Shown: positions 18,263-26,738 of the stretch, one piece after another
Layout of the letters: every line of letters starts with the position of its first letter
Numbering within the stretch: the stretch's first letter is position 1
NCBI RefSeq assembly: GCF_005144415.1
Contig: NZ_SWJE01000005.1
Location: 472,134-536,133 of the forward strand
Length of the DNA stretch: 64,000 bases
Source of the DNA: Trinickia terrae
GTDB lineage: Bacteria; Pseudomonadota; Gammaproteobacteria; Burkholderiales; Burkholderiaceae
Reading direction: 5' to 3'
The notes under the pieces: model-generated
The model's database searches: none
Told to the model about the DNA's origin: nothing
Seen by the model: only the letters and a program-made list of their open reading frames with translations
Position numbers and translations under genes: made by a program

Positions 18263-19705
18263 GTGAATTCCACCCTCTCAAGCAACCCGCGACAAGCGAT
18301 GGCGAACGGCCTGCAAGTTATCTATATCGAGGACGACGAACTGGTGCGCCGCGCCAGCGTGCAAAGCCTGCAACTGGCCGGCTTCGAGGTGAGCGGCTAC
18401 GCGTCGGCGGAAGCGGCGCTGCGGGCGATCGGCTCCGCTGCGGCGTCCGGCTCGATCGACGGCGACTTCCCGGGCGTCATCGTCAGCGACATCCGCCTGC
18501 CGGGCGCAAGCGGCCTCGAATTGCTCGCGCAGTGCCGCGAGCGCGCGCCGGACGTGCCGGTGATCCTCGTCACCGGCCACGGCGACATCTCGATGGCCGT
18601 CCAGGCGATGCGCGACGGCGCGTACGACTTCATCGAGAAGCCGTTTGCGTCCGAACGCCTGATCGAGACCGTGCGCCGCGCGCTCGAGCGCCGCATGCTC
18701 GTGCTCGAAAACCTCGCGCTGCGGCGCGAACTGGCCGGCCAGAACGCGGTCGCGCCGCACATCATCGGCCGCAGCCCGGCGATCGAGCAGGTGCGGCGCC
18801 TGATCGCGAACGTCGCGCCGACCGATGCTTCCGTGCTCATCAACGGCGATACGGGCGCGGGGAAGGAGTTGATCGCACGCAGCCTGCACGAAATGTCGCC
18901 GCGCCGCGCGAAACCGTTCATCGCGGTCAATTGCGGCGCGCTGCCGGAGCCGATGTTCGAGTCGGAGATGTTCGGCTACGAGCCTGGCGCGTTTACGGGT
19001 GCGGCAAAACGCCGCATCGGCAAGCTCGAGCATGCCTCGGGCGGCACGCTGTTCCTCGACGAAATCGAAAGCATGCCGCTCTCGCTCCAGGTGAAGCTGC
19101 TGCGCGTGCTGCAGGACGGCGTGCTCGAACGGCTCGGTTCGAACCAGCCGATCCGCGTGAATTGCCGCGTGATCGCCGCAGCCAAGGGCGATATGGCCGA
19201 GCACGTCGCGGCGGGCATCTTTCGGCAAGACCTGCTCTACCGGCTGAACGTCGTGACGATCGCGCTGCCGCCGCTCAACGAGCGCCGCGAAGACATCGTG
19301 CCGCTCTTCGAGCACTTCCTGCTCGATGCCGCGGTGCGCTACGGGCGTCCGGCGCCGATCCTGACGGACGGGCAACGCGCGGCGCTTGTGCGGCGCGACT
19401 GGCCCGGCAATGTGCGCGAGCTGAGGAACGCCGCGGACCGCTTCGTGCTAGGCATCGCCGACGGCTTGGGCGACGCGGCGCACGGGGCGGCGTCAGACGC
19501 CGCGCCAGCGAGGTCGCTCAAGGAGCAGGTCGAGCAATTCGAGCGGGCGGCGATCGCCCAGGCGCTGGAGCAGGCGGGCGGCTCCGTCGCCACGGCAGCT
19601 GACCGCTTGCAGCTCGGCAAGGCGACGCTCTACGAGAAGATCAAGCGGTACGGCCTTTCGGAGCGTAGCGAAGGCGGCAAGGATGTCGAGAAGGATGGGA
19701 ACTGA
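18263..19705 (+). CDS. dctD: Sigma-54-dependent response regulator DctD
   Basis: 480 residues from GTG 18263; an in-frame ATG at 18299 would give 468. The receiver domain has the phospho-acceptor Asp76 (SDIRLPG). The AAA+ domain has Walker A GDTGAGKEL, the sigma-54 contact motif GAFTGA and GTLFLDEIESM. The C-terminal Fis-type helix-turn-helix includes GSVATAADRLQLGKATLYEKIKR, interrupted here only for brevity. It starts 4 bases after dctB. It should activate dctA when phosphorylated by DctB. Confidence 0.95.
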   Translation: MNSTLSSNPRQAMANGLQVIYIEDDELVRRASVQSLQLAGFEVSGYASAEAALRAIGSAAASGSIDGDFPGVIVSDIRLPGASGLELLAQCRERAPDVPVILVTGHGDISMAVQAMRDGAYDFIEKPFASERLIETVRRALERRMLVLENLALRRELAGQNAVAPHIIGRSPAIEQVRRLIANVAPTDASVLINGDTGAGKELIARSLHEMSPRRAKPFIAVNCGALPEPMFESEMFGYEPGAFTGAAKRRIGKLEHASGGTLFLDEIESMPLSLQVKLLRVLQDGVLERLGSNQPIRVNCRVIAAAKGDMAEHVAAGIFRQDLLYRLNVVTIALPPLNERREDIVPLFEHFLLDAAVRYGRPAPILTDGQRAALVRRDWPGNVRELRNAADRFVLGIADGLGDAAHGAASDAAPARSLKEQVEQFERAAIAQALEQAGGSVATAADRLQLGKATLYEKIKRYGLSERSEGGKDVEKDGN

Positions 19706-19724
19706 GGAGGGGAGGCCGGCGCAA

Positions 19725-19751
19725 GCCTGTTATTAGCGTGAACAGGCCCTA
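19725..19751 (+). repeat. Intergenic hairpin repeat, family 1 copy 2
   Basis: GCCTGTT (19725-19731) pairs perfectly with AACAGGC (19741-19747) and is followed by CCTA. 22 of 26 core bases match the copy at 6000-6025. It lies just after dctD and before a separate terminator. Confidence 0.6.
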
Positions 19752-19772
19752 GAGGAAGCTGGCCGGAAACGA

Positions 19773-19799
19773 AACGGGCGCGCCGCGGCACGCCCGTTA
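19773..19799. terminator. Terminator-like hairpin between dctD and the thioredoxin-like gene
   Basis: AACGGGCG and CGCCCGTT form an 8-bp stem around GCGCCGCGGCA between two convergent genes. Only a short T/A run is present, so strength is uncertain. Confidence 0.55.
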
Positions 19800-19818
19800 T
19801 GGTGAGTCTGCCGCAGGG

Positions 19819-20346
19819 TCAGGTGCTCAGCGCCTCGGTCAGCAGTTGATCGAGCTCCGCGAACTGCGGCTCCCCGACATAGCGCTTCAGGATCTTGCCG
19901 TTCTTGTCGATGACGAACGTCGTCGGCGTCAGCTGGACGTTGCCGAACTGCTTGGCGGCGCTGCCGTCATCCATGGCGATCTTGAACGGCAGCTGGCGCG
20001 TTTGCGCATAGTTCACCACGTACATCGGCGCGTCGTAGTTCATCGCCACCGCCACGAATTCGAGGCCCTTGCCCTTGAAACGGTTGTATGTGTCGACCAT
20101 CTGCGGCATTTCCTTCATGCAGGTCTCGCAACTCGTCGCCCAGAAGTTGACGAGATAGACCTTGCCCTTGAGATCGGCCGTCGAGATCTTCTGCCCGGAC
20201 AGTAGGGTGAACGTGGCGTCGGGCGCCTGTTGCTGGCCGCCGAAGGCGAAATAACCGGCGACGGCGATGGCCGCGGCCACGATCGCCATCGCGATATAGC
20301 GGACGGGACTGGCGCGGCGGGGCGTGGAAGCGGGAGTCTGACTCAT
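19819..20346 (-). CDS. TlpA/ResA-like membrane-anchored thiol-disulfide protein
   Basis: 175 residues on the minus strand. An N-terminal membrane anchor is at about 16-36, followed by a thioredoxin-like domain facing the periplasm with the redox pair C73-E-T-C76 in FWATSCETCMKEMPQMV and a cis-proline region LTPTTFVID. Such proteins keep periplasmic thiols reduced, for example for cytochrome c or copper-site assembly. No cytochrome c maturation gene is adjacent, so the client is unknown. An upstream in-frame start would add an Arg-rich stretch and is less likely. Confidence 0.9.
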   Translation of the reverse strand: MSQTPASTPRRASPVRYIAMAIVAAAIAVAGYFAFGGQQQAPDATFTLLSGQKISTADLKGKVYLVNFWATSCETCMKEMPQMVDTYNRFKGKGLEFVAVAMNYDAPMYVVNYAQTRQLPFKIAMDDGSAAKQFGNVQLTPTTFVIDKNGKILKRYVGEPQFAELDQLLTEALST

Positions 20347-20577
20347 GGATCGAACCTCGGGGGCGCAAAAGCGCGGCAAACTGGCGCGTATTGTACCGTC
20401 GCGCCGCCGATCCCGCATGGGTGGCGGCGCTGCCGGGGCGCTGAACTTCGATATGAGCGGCGGCCGACCCGGACGCCGCTCATCGTTATCAACAATCGCT
20501 ATTTTTGTGCTTCATCCTCTTGCCGCCGGTGCTCCGGCGACCTTTCGCGCCGTTTCCGCGCTCCGCGCCGACTGCGC

Positions 20578-21027
20578 TCAATCCCAGTGCTTCTCGTGAT
20601 GCTTGTGATGCTTGTACGACGACCGGCTGTAGTCATGCCCGCGTTCGTCCGCGTACGAATTGTTGCGGGAGACATTGCCGCCCAACGCGGCTCCGGCGCC
20701 TCCGCCGAGCGCCGCGCCGACGAGGCCGCCGGTGGTGCCGCCCATGGCGTTGCCGGCCGCAGTGCCGGCGCCGCCGCCGAGCGCGCCGCCGATGATGGCG
20801 CCCGTGCGTTCGCGCCTGTTCGAGGTGACGGCGCCACCCGCGCCGCCGCCCACAGCGCCGCCGATCACCGCGCCGGTGCTGCCGCCGACCGCGTTGCCGA
20901 CCGCTGCGCCGGCCACGCCGCCCAGCGCGCCGCCGAGGGCGTTGTTCAAGTCGCCCGCCACTGCTGACAACGGCACGGCAACTGTAATGGCGGCGATGGT
21001 CGCGAGTCCCGCAATCTTTTTAAGCAT
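20578..21027 (-). CDS. Glycine-zipper protein with a histidine-rich C-terminus
   Basis: 149 residues from the ATG at 21027, with AGGGGAAA upstream. A signal peptide (MLKKIAGLATIAAITVAV...AVAG) is followed by several GG/GA-rich helical segments (about 25-115, such as GGALGGVAGAAVG and GGALGGGAGTAAG) typical of glycine-zipper membrane-inserting proteins. The last 25 residues are polar and His-rich (YKHHKHHEKHWD). The role is unknown; related proteins are outer-membrane or envelope-stress linked. A metal-binding tail is conceivable. Confidence 0.82.
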   Translation of the reverse strand: MLKKIAGLATIAAITVAVPLSAVAGDLNNALGGALGGVAGAAVGNAVGGSTGAVIGGAVGGGAGGAVTSNRRERTGAIIGGALGGGAGTAAGNAMGGTTGGLVGAALGGGAGAALGGNVSRNNSYADERGHDYSRSSYKHHKHHEKHWD

Positions 21028-21247
21028 TTGGTTTCCCCTGTGGTTTTGAGATAGCGGGCGCCAGTCTAGCAAGTGGGGGTGAAAGTGGTCTGTAAAAATG
21101 TGTTAGAGGTCTGACGTGTCTGTTACAGCGCCACGGGGGCGGCTGTCGGCTCGACGAGGTCGGGTGCGACGCCTTTGCGCCGGATCGTCCCGTAAGATAT
21201 GGCCCCGTCAATTCCGCTTTTTCGAGCTATCTCGGTTTTCGCGTCTC

Positions 21248-21907
21248 ATGTCCCGTTCAGCCCTGAGTGTTTTTGCTTCGTTGGGCCTGGCCACGCGCCG
21301 GGTTGTGCGTTCTTCTGTCCATTTCGTCACGGGTTCTTCCGCGAGCGCTGCCTGCCGCGCGGGCGCCCTTGGCGACATTCTGCGCACGGCGGCCGGCGTC
21401 GCCGTCCTGGGCTGCACGCTCGCCGCGTGCTCGCCCGACTACGATTGGCGCACGGTCACGAACAACGCCGACGGCTATACGATTGACCTGCCGGCAAAAC
21501 CGATGTCCGACGAGCGCGACGTCGACATCGGCGGCAGGCCGATGAAGATGAAGATGCAGTCGGCGCATGCCGAGGGGGCCGTGTTCGCTGTCGGCACGGT
21601 GATCCTGCCGGACGACGACCCGCAATTGCGGCAATCGGTGCTCGACTATCTGCGCACGGGGCTGGCGCGCAATCTGGGCGCGGCTCCCGATGCGCGCGCG
21701 ACGCAGGTGCCGCTGGCGGCCGGCGGCGACGTGCCGGGCGTGGAGATGAGCGTCAGCGGAGACGCCGGCGAAAAGCGCGAGCACAAGACGATCGAGGTGC
21801 GGCTCGTTGCCCGGGGGCGGCACGTCTACCAGGCGACGATCATCGCCGACAAAGCGCTGCCCCAGGAGCAGGTCGACCAGTTCTTCCAATCGTTCAAGCT
21901 CTACTGA
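21248..21907 (+). CDS. Uncharacterised lipoprotein-like envelope protein
   Basis: 219 residues from ATG 21248. A long polar N-terminal leader (about 40 residues) precedes a hydrophobic segment ending LGCTLAACSPDY, which contains lipobox-like cysteines; a shorter in-frame start may be the true one. The mature part is about 155 residues of mixed alpha/beta sequence with DGYTIDLPAKP and DQFFQSFKLY and resembles no named family I recognise. It is probably an outer- or inner-membrane lipoprotein. No operon partner. Confidence 0.75.
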   Translation: MSRSALSVFASLGLATRRVVRSSVHFVTGSSASAACRAGALGDILRTAAGVAVLGCTLAACSPDYDWRTVTNNADGYTIDLPAKPMSDERDVDIGGRPMKMKMQSAHAEGAVFAVGTVILPDDDPQLRQSVLDYLRTGLARNLGAAPDARATQVPLAAGGDVPGVEMSVSGDAGEKREHKTIEVRLVARGRHVYQATIIADKALPQEQVDQFFQSFKLY

Positions 21908-22265
21908 TCTGCGGGCCATCCGACGGACGAAACGGGCGCCTAAGATCGCGCCTCAAAGTGAAAGTTCCTTCATAGGATATGTCGCTAATTGCCGGATTTT
22001 GCGACGGTTTTTCGTCTATCCACAGCTGTTGTGGATAACTTTGTTGAAAACTCCGCCGTGGTGGCCCCAGATCCCCGTCCTGCGGGCCTTTGCTTAAATT
22101 GCCCTGAATCTCGGCAACGCGAAAAAGCCAATTAAATCAATGGGCTGTCTCGGACCTTTCGGGCAATGCCTTCAAACAGGTATTTGAGGCGGTCATGCTT
22201 GGAATTGTGCATAAGTCAAGTCTTGACAGGCGGAATTTGCTGACATCCCAGCCGTCGCTCAAGGC
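21908..22265. other. AT-richer intergenic region with two inverted DnaA boxes
   Basis: No gene is supported. CTATCCACA (22016-22024, one mismatch to TTATCCACA) and the reverse complement of a perfect DnaA box, TGTGGATAA (22030-22038), face each other across five bases. The region from about 21955 to 22250 is visibly poorer in GC than its surroundings. A short frame at 22195-22380 runs into yifB antisense and is not convincing. Confidence 0.5.
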
Positions 22266-23819
22266 TTATGCCGGAGAGAAAACGCGCCGGTATTGCACGG
22301 CCTCGGCTATCTGCGCGGCGTTCGGCGTCTCGTTTCCAGCGAGGTCGGCAATCGAGCGCACCACTTTCAGCACGCGGTAGTAAGCGCGCGCCGACCAGCC
22401 AAAGCGCTCCCCCGCCTCGCGCAACAGCGCCTCGCCCGCGGCGTCCGGGCGGCAGACTTCGTCCACCTCGCGTCCGCTCAGCTCGCGGTTCATCTTTCTC
22501 TGCCGGGCGAGCTGACGCTCGCGCGCTGCCGCGACCCGCGCCGCGATCGACGCACTCGATTCCCCAGCCGCCGCCGAGCGCGCCGCGAGCTCCGCAGGCG
22601 TCAGAGCAGGGATTTCGATCTGGATGTCGATCCGATCCAGCAGTGGGCCCGACAGCTTGCGCAGATAGCGCGCGGCATTCTCCGGCGTGCAGCGGCAGCG
22701 GCCATTCGGGTCACCCCGCCAGCCGCATGGGCACGGATTCATCGCGGCGATCAATTGACAGGCTGCGGGAAAATCCGCCTGCAGCCCGGCTCGAGAGATG
22801 GAGATGCGGCCCGCTTCCAGCGGCTCGCGCAGCGTCTCGAGCACGTGGCGATCAAATTCGGGGAGTTCGTCCAGAAACAGCACGCCGAGATGAGCAAGGG
22901 TGATCTCGCCCGGCTGCGGCGGGTTGCGCCCGCCGACCAGGGCCGCCGCGCTCGACGAATGATGAGGCGCACGAAACGGCCGCCGCCGCCATTGGGCGGG
23001 CGAGAACCCGAGCATGCTCGCCGACAGCAGCGCGGCGGAGGTGAGCGCTTCGTCGTCGCTCATCGGCGGCAACAGGCTTGGCAGGCGCGCGGCGAGCATC
23101 GACTTGCCGGCGCCGGGCGGCCCAACCATCAGCACGTGATGGCCGCCGGCCGCGGCGACTTCCAGCGCCCTTCGCGCGCCGCCCTGGCCGATCACGTCGG
23201 CCATGTCGGGTTGTGCGGCGGGTGGTGCGCCATCCATCGCGAGGACTGCGACCGGCCGCAGCCGCCCGTCTTCGGCGCCGGCCAGGTGCGCGCAGAGCGA
23301 GGGCAGATCCGCTGCGCCGTAGACGTCGACGCCCGGCACGAGCGCCGCTTCGCGCGCGCTGTCGATCGGCAAATAGAGTTCCGGCGTCCGTGCGGGGGCA
23401 CCTTGGGGATCGCGGCGCCCATTCCCGCGCGCCGTGCCGGAAGCCATCGCGAACGCGCCGCGCATCGGCCGCAGTGCGCCGGTCAGCGACAGCTCGCCGG
23501 CGAACTCGCGATGCGCGAGCGCTTCGGACGGGATCTGGCCGCTGGCGGCGAGGATGCCGAGCGCAATCGGCAAGTCGAAGCGGCCGGATTCCTTGGGAAG
23601 GTCGGCGGGCGCCAGGTTGACGGTGATGCGCCGCACGGGGAAATCGAAACCACAGTTCTGCAGCGCGGCGCGCACGCGTTCGCGGCTTTCGCGGACTTCG
23701 AGATCAGGCAGGCCGACGATCGAAAACGACGGCAGCCCGTTGGCGAGATGGACTTCTACGGTGACTTCAGGCGCACGGCCGGCAGCCGGCGCGCGCGAGC
23801 GCACCACGGCAAGCGACAT
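22266..23819 (-). CDS. YifB/ComM-family Mg-chelatase-like AAA ATPase
   Basis: 517 residues. The N-terminal ChlI-type domain (SFSIVGLPDLEVRESRERVRAAL split across about 30-53) precedes the AAA+ core with Walker A GPPGAGKS (233-240) and LFLDELPEF as Walker B. A Cys-rich segment (NPCPCGWRGDPNGRCRC) follows, then the C-terminal Mg-chelatase domain. ComM homologues are branch-migration helicases that help integrate foreign DNA during natural transformation. comF is also in the window, but 16 kb away. It converges with the lipoprotein gene at 21248. Confidence 0.93.
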   Translation of the reverse strand: MSLAVVRSRAPAAGRAPEVTVEVHLANGLPSFSIVGLPDLEVRESRERVRAALQNCGFDFPVRRITVNLAPADLPKESGRFDLPIALGILAASGQIPSEALAHREFAGELSLTGALRPMRGAFAMASGTARGNGRRDPQGAPARTPELYLPIDSAREAALVPGVDVYGAADLPSLCAHLAGAEDGRLRPVAVLAMDGAPPAAQPDMADVIGQGGARRALEVAAAGGHHVLMVGPPGAGKSMLAARLPSLLPPMSDDEALTSAALLSASMLGFSPAQWRRRPFRAPHHSSSAAALVGGRNPPQPGEITLAHLGVLFLDELPEFDRHVLETLREPLEAGRISISRAGLQADFPAACQLIAAMNPCPCGWRGDPNGRCRCTPENAARYLRKLSGPLLDRIDIQIEIPALTPAELAARSAAAGESSASIAARVAAARERQLARQRKMNRELSGREVDEVCRPDAAGEALLREAGERFGWSARAYYRVLKVVRSIADLAGNETPNAAQIAEAVQYRRVFSPA

Positions 23820-23917
23820 GTTGTTCTCCCTGCTCGAGCGGCGTGCCCTTGCGGGCGCCGCCTCTCCATTGCTACGACTTCACGGCTCGCTTGCCGAAGA
23901 GGCTCGACGGACGACGA

Positions 23918-24172
23918 TCAGGAGTCTTGCGAGGACGACAGCTTCTGCTCGAGCTCGGCGACGCGCCGCTCGAGCTCTTCGAGCCGCGCGCGGGTGCGTA
24001 CGAGCACCTGCGTCTGCGTATCGAACTCCTCGCGCGTGACCAGATCGAGCTTCGAAAAGCCTTGTGAGAGCATGGCTTTCACGTTGTGCTCGACATCCTT
24101 GGCCGGCGAGTTCTTGAGCAGCTCGCTCATGCGGGCCTGAAAGTCGTTAAAGACGTCGTTCGGTTGCTTCAT
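23918..24172 (-). CDS. ubiK: Ubiquinone biosynthesis accessory factor UbiK (BMFP/DUF526)
   Basis: 84 residues. An N-terminal amphipathic helix (NDVFNDFQARMSELLKNSP) is followed by the BMFP signature KAMLSQGFSKLDLVTREEFD and a C-terminal coiled coil (RARLEELERRVAELEQKL). UbiK binds UbiJ and helps assemble the ubiquinone-making complex. It is upstream of yifB in the same direction, with a gap of about 100 bases. Its start codon lies 15 bases from a perfect NtrC-type dyad (24187-24203), so an NtrC protein bound there would sit over its promoter region. Confidence 0.92.
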   Translation of the reverse strand: MKQPNDVFNDFQARMSELLKNSPAKDVEHNVKAMLSQGFSKLDLVTREEFDTQTQVLVRTRARLEELERRVAELEQKLSSSQDS

Positions 24173-24186
24173 AGGTTCCCCTTGGG

Positions 24187-24203
24187 TGCACGAAAAATGT
24201 GCA
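24187..24203. promoter_or_regulatory. Predicted NtrC-binding site
   Basis: TGCAC-N7-GTGCA, a perfect match to the half-sites and spacing of the NtrC consensus (GCAC-N7-GTGC). It is 233 bases upstream of the sigma-54 promoter of glnK, within the range of an enhancer. Confidence 0.7.
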
Positions 24204-24435
24204 TCTGTCGTTCCCGCTGCGCATTCGATGCACGAATGATCGAATTTGGTGCGTAGCGGGCTTCCGTTGCCACGCGCGTGAGCGCGTTTGGTGCGGGCTT
24301 CGGCGTGTCAGGTGTCTGAACACTCTAGCAACGATCCCGACACCTCGCCAGCGCATCGGCCCGGCGTTAGCTATAAGGCCGATGCCGCGTTCCTCCGCCC
24401 CGATTTGCGCGCTTGTCCTGGGACAACGCGTCACA

Positions 24436-24451
24436 TGGCACGCGAGTTGCT
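24436..24451 (+). promoter_or_regulatory. Sigma-54 promoter of glnK-amtB
   Basis: TGGCAC-N5-TTGCT with a 10-base GG-to-GC distance, a near-perfect sigma-54 -24/-12 element. Transcription would begin near 24463, leaving a leader of about 130 bases before glnK. Apart from this and the NtrC site, the 420-base gap between ubiK and glnK holds no gene I can support. Confidence 0.82.
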
Positions 24452-24579
24452 GTTGTAGGCCGGCACTCGCTGGCGCGCATTGTAGCGGCGCCACGCGAAT
24501 CGGCGTAGCCGGCCGGTACGGCTGCGACCGATGCACAAGGCATCCGCAGGGGTTACGCAATAAAGGTTACGCACACTAA

Positions 24580-24930
<351 letters not shown>

Positions 24931-24960
24931 ATAATTAGACAGCGACAGAGGAAACGAAAG

Positions 24961-26466
24961 ATGCGCAAATTGATGATGTCCTTGCTGATGGCCGGGTCGC
25001 TCCTGGCCGGCGGCGTCGGTGCAGCCCTGGCGGACGACGCGTCCGCACCCGCCGCCGCTTCGGCGCCCGCAGCCTCGGCACCGGCCGCTTCGGACACGAG
25101 CGCCAGCGCCGCCGCCCCGGCATCGGCGCCTGCCGCGGAAGCTTCGGCCGCACCGGCCGCGAGCGCCGCCGCCGCGCCTGATGCATCGGCCGCTTCGGCC
25201 GCCGCCGCACCCGCCGCGCCGACCGCGCCGTTCTCGCTCGATTCGTCGAAGATCAACTCGGGCGACACCGCGTGGATGCTGACCTCCACCGCGCTCGTGC
25301 TGTTCATGACGATCCCGGGCCTCGCGCTCTTCTACGGCGGCATGGTCCGCAAGAAGAACGTGCTCGCGACCGTCATGCAGAGCTTCGCGATCACCTGTGT
25401 CGTGACGGTGGTCTGGACGGTGATCGGCTACAGCCTCGCGTTCACGCCGGGCAACTCGTTCATCGGCGGCTTCTCGCGCATCTTCCTCGCGGGGATGAAC
25501 TACATCCACGGCGACAAGGCGACCACGCTGACCGTGAGCCACCTCGCGCCGACCATCCCGGAGACGGTCTACTTCGTCTACCAGATGACGTTCGCGATCA
25601 TCACGCCGGCGCTGATCACCGGTGCATTCGCCGACCGCATGAAGTTCTCGTCGATGCTGGTGTTCATGACGCTGTGGTCGATCATCGTCTACTCGCCGAT
25701 CGCGCACATGGTGTGGGAACCGACCGGCTGGCTGGCTACCGCGGGCATCCTCGACTTCGCAGGCGGCACGGTCGTGCACATCAACGCCGGTATCGCAGGC
25801 CTCGTGTGCTGCCTGGTGCTCGGCAAGCGCGTCGGCTACGGCAAGGAAGCGATGGCGCCGCACAACCTCGTGCTGACGCTGATGGGCGCGGCCATGCTGT
25901 GGGTGGGCTGGTTCGGCTTCAACGCCGGTTCCGCCGTGGTGGCGGACGGCCGTGCGGGCTTCGCGATGCTGACGACGCAAGTCGCGACCGCCATCGCAGC
26001 GCTCGCCTGGATGTTCGCGGAGTGGATTGCCAAGGGCAAGCCGTCGGCGCTGGGCATCGCATCGGGCGCCGTGGCCGGTCTCGTGGCGATCACGCCGGCT
26101 TCGGGCTTCGTCGGCGTGACGGGCGCGATCGTGATCGGCATCGCAGCCGGCGTGATCTGCTTCTGGTCGGCAACGTGGTTGAAGGGCAAGCTCGGCTATG
26201 ACGATTCGCTCGACGCGTTCGGCGTGCACGGCATCGGCGGTATCGTCGGCGCGATCCTGACCGGCGTGTTCGCGGTGAAGGACATCGGCGGCGCGGACGG
26301 CAGCATCGTCCTGCAGGCGAAGGGCGTGCTGACGACGGTGATCTACAGCGGCGTGCTGAGCTTCATCCTGCTGAAGGTGATCGATATGGTGATGGGCCTG
26401 CGCGTGGCCGAAGAAGAAGAGCGCGAAGGCCTCGACGTGGTGCTGCACGGCGAGCACGTCGAATAA
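24961..26466 (+). CDS. amtB: Ammonium transporter AmtB with an Ala/Pro/Ser-rich N-terminal extension
   Basis: 501 residues; typical AmtB is about 430. A signal peptide (cleavage near ALA-DD, 24/25) is followed by about 65 residues almost entirely Ala, Ser and Pro (25-90) that would lie in the periplasm, then 11 membrane helices. Twin pore histidines are seen in GGTVVHINAGIAG and AFGVHGIGGIVG, and the phenylalanine/tryptophan gate region in FYGGMVRKKN. The C-terminal cytoplasmic tail (LRVAEEEEREGLDVVLHGE) is the GlnK contact. It shares the glnK promoter and ends at a strong terminator. Confidence 0.95.
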   Translation: MRKLMMSLLMAGSLLAGGVGAALADDASAPAAASAPAASAPAASDTSASAAAPASAPAAEASAAPAASAAAAPDASAASAAAAPAAPTAPFSLDSSKINSGDTAWMLTSTALVLFMTIPGLALFYGGMVRKKNVLATVMQSFAITCVVTVVWTVIGYSLAFTPGNSFIGGFSRIFLAGMNYIHGDKATTLTVSHLAPTIPETVYFVYQMTFAIITPALITGAFADRMKFSSMLVFMTLWSIIVYSPIAHMVWEPTGWLATAGILDFAGGTVVHINAGIAGLVCCLVLGKRVGYGKEAMAPHNLVLTLMGAAMLWVGWFGFNAGSAVVADGRAGFAMLTTQVATAIAALAWMFAEWIAKGKPSALGIASGAVAGLVAITPASGFVGVTGAIVIGIAAGVICFWSATWLKGKLGYDDSLDAFGVHGIGGIVGAILTGVFAVKDIGGADGSIVLQAKGVLTTVIYSGVLSFILLKVIDMVMGLRVAEEEEREGLDVVLHGEHVE

Positions 26467-26515
26467 GTCTGGTATCGCAGCGACGAATATTGGAGAGTTA
26501 AGCGCAGCGACTTTG

Positions 26516-26540
26516 GCCCGCCTTCACGGCGGGCTTTTTT
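26516..26540 (+). terminator. Rho-independent terminator of glnK-amtB
   Basis: GCCCGCC (26516-26522) and GGCGGGC (26528-26534) form a perfect 7-bp stem with loop TTCAC, followed by six T. Confidence 0.92.
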
Positions 26541-26545
26541 ATGCC

Positions 26546-26579
26546 GACCCGAGTTGGCGCTTCAGCGCTTACTCGGGTC
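26546..26579 (+). repeat. Two-step hairpin repeat, family 2 copy A
   Basis: Outer stem GACCCGAGT (26546-26554) with ACTCGGGTC (26571-26579), 9 bp perfect. Inside it is an inner stem GCGCT/AGCGC. The core GAGTTGGCGCTTCAGCGCTT recurs at 63681-63700 with two transitions, while the outer arms differ in sequence but still pair. It lies six bases after the amtB terminator and has no T-run of its own. Confidence 0.7.
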
Positions 26580-26738
26580 CCATGCAAAGCCGCCTGGGCG
26601 GCCAGCCGTGATTTGACCTTGCCGGCAATCGGGTCTATAGCAAAATCGGATCCGGACGCCGCTTGCGAATGGAGAAAGCATCCCCAAATCAGCGGGGTAT
26701 TTGCTCTACAATCTTTCTTCTCCATCTGCGAGTGATCA

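Noticed and set aside
22016-22038. Replication origin
   Set aside because: Only two DnaA boxes and no dnaA, dnaN, rpmH, parA or repeated AT-rich 13-mers nearby.
22195-22380. A 61-codon plus-strand frame between the lipoprotein gene and yifB
   Set aside because: It has no ribosome site, overlaps the end of yifB and has no recognisable sequence.
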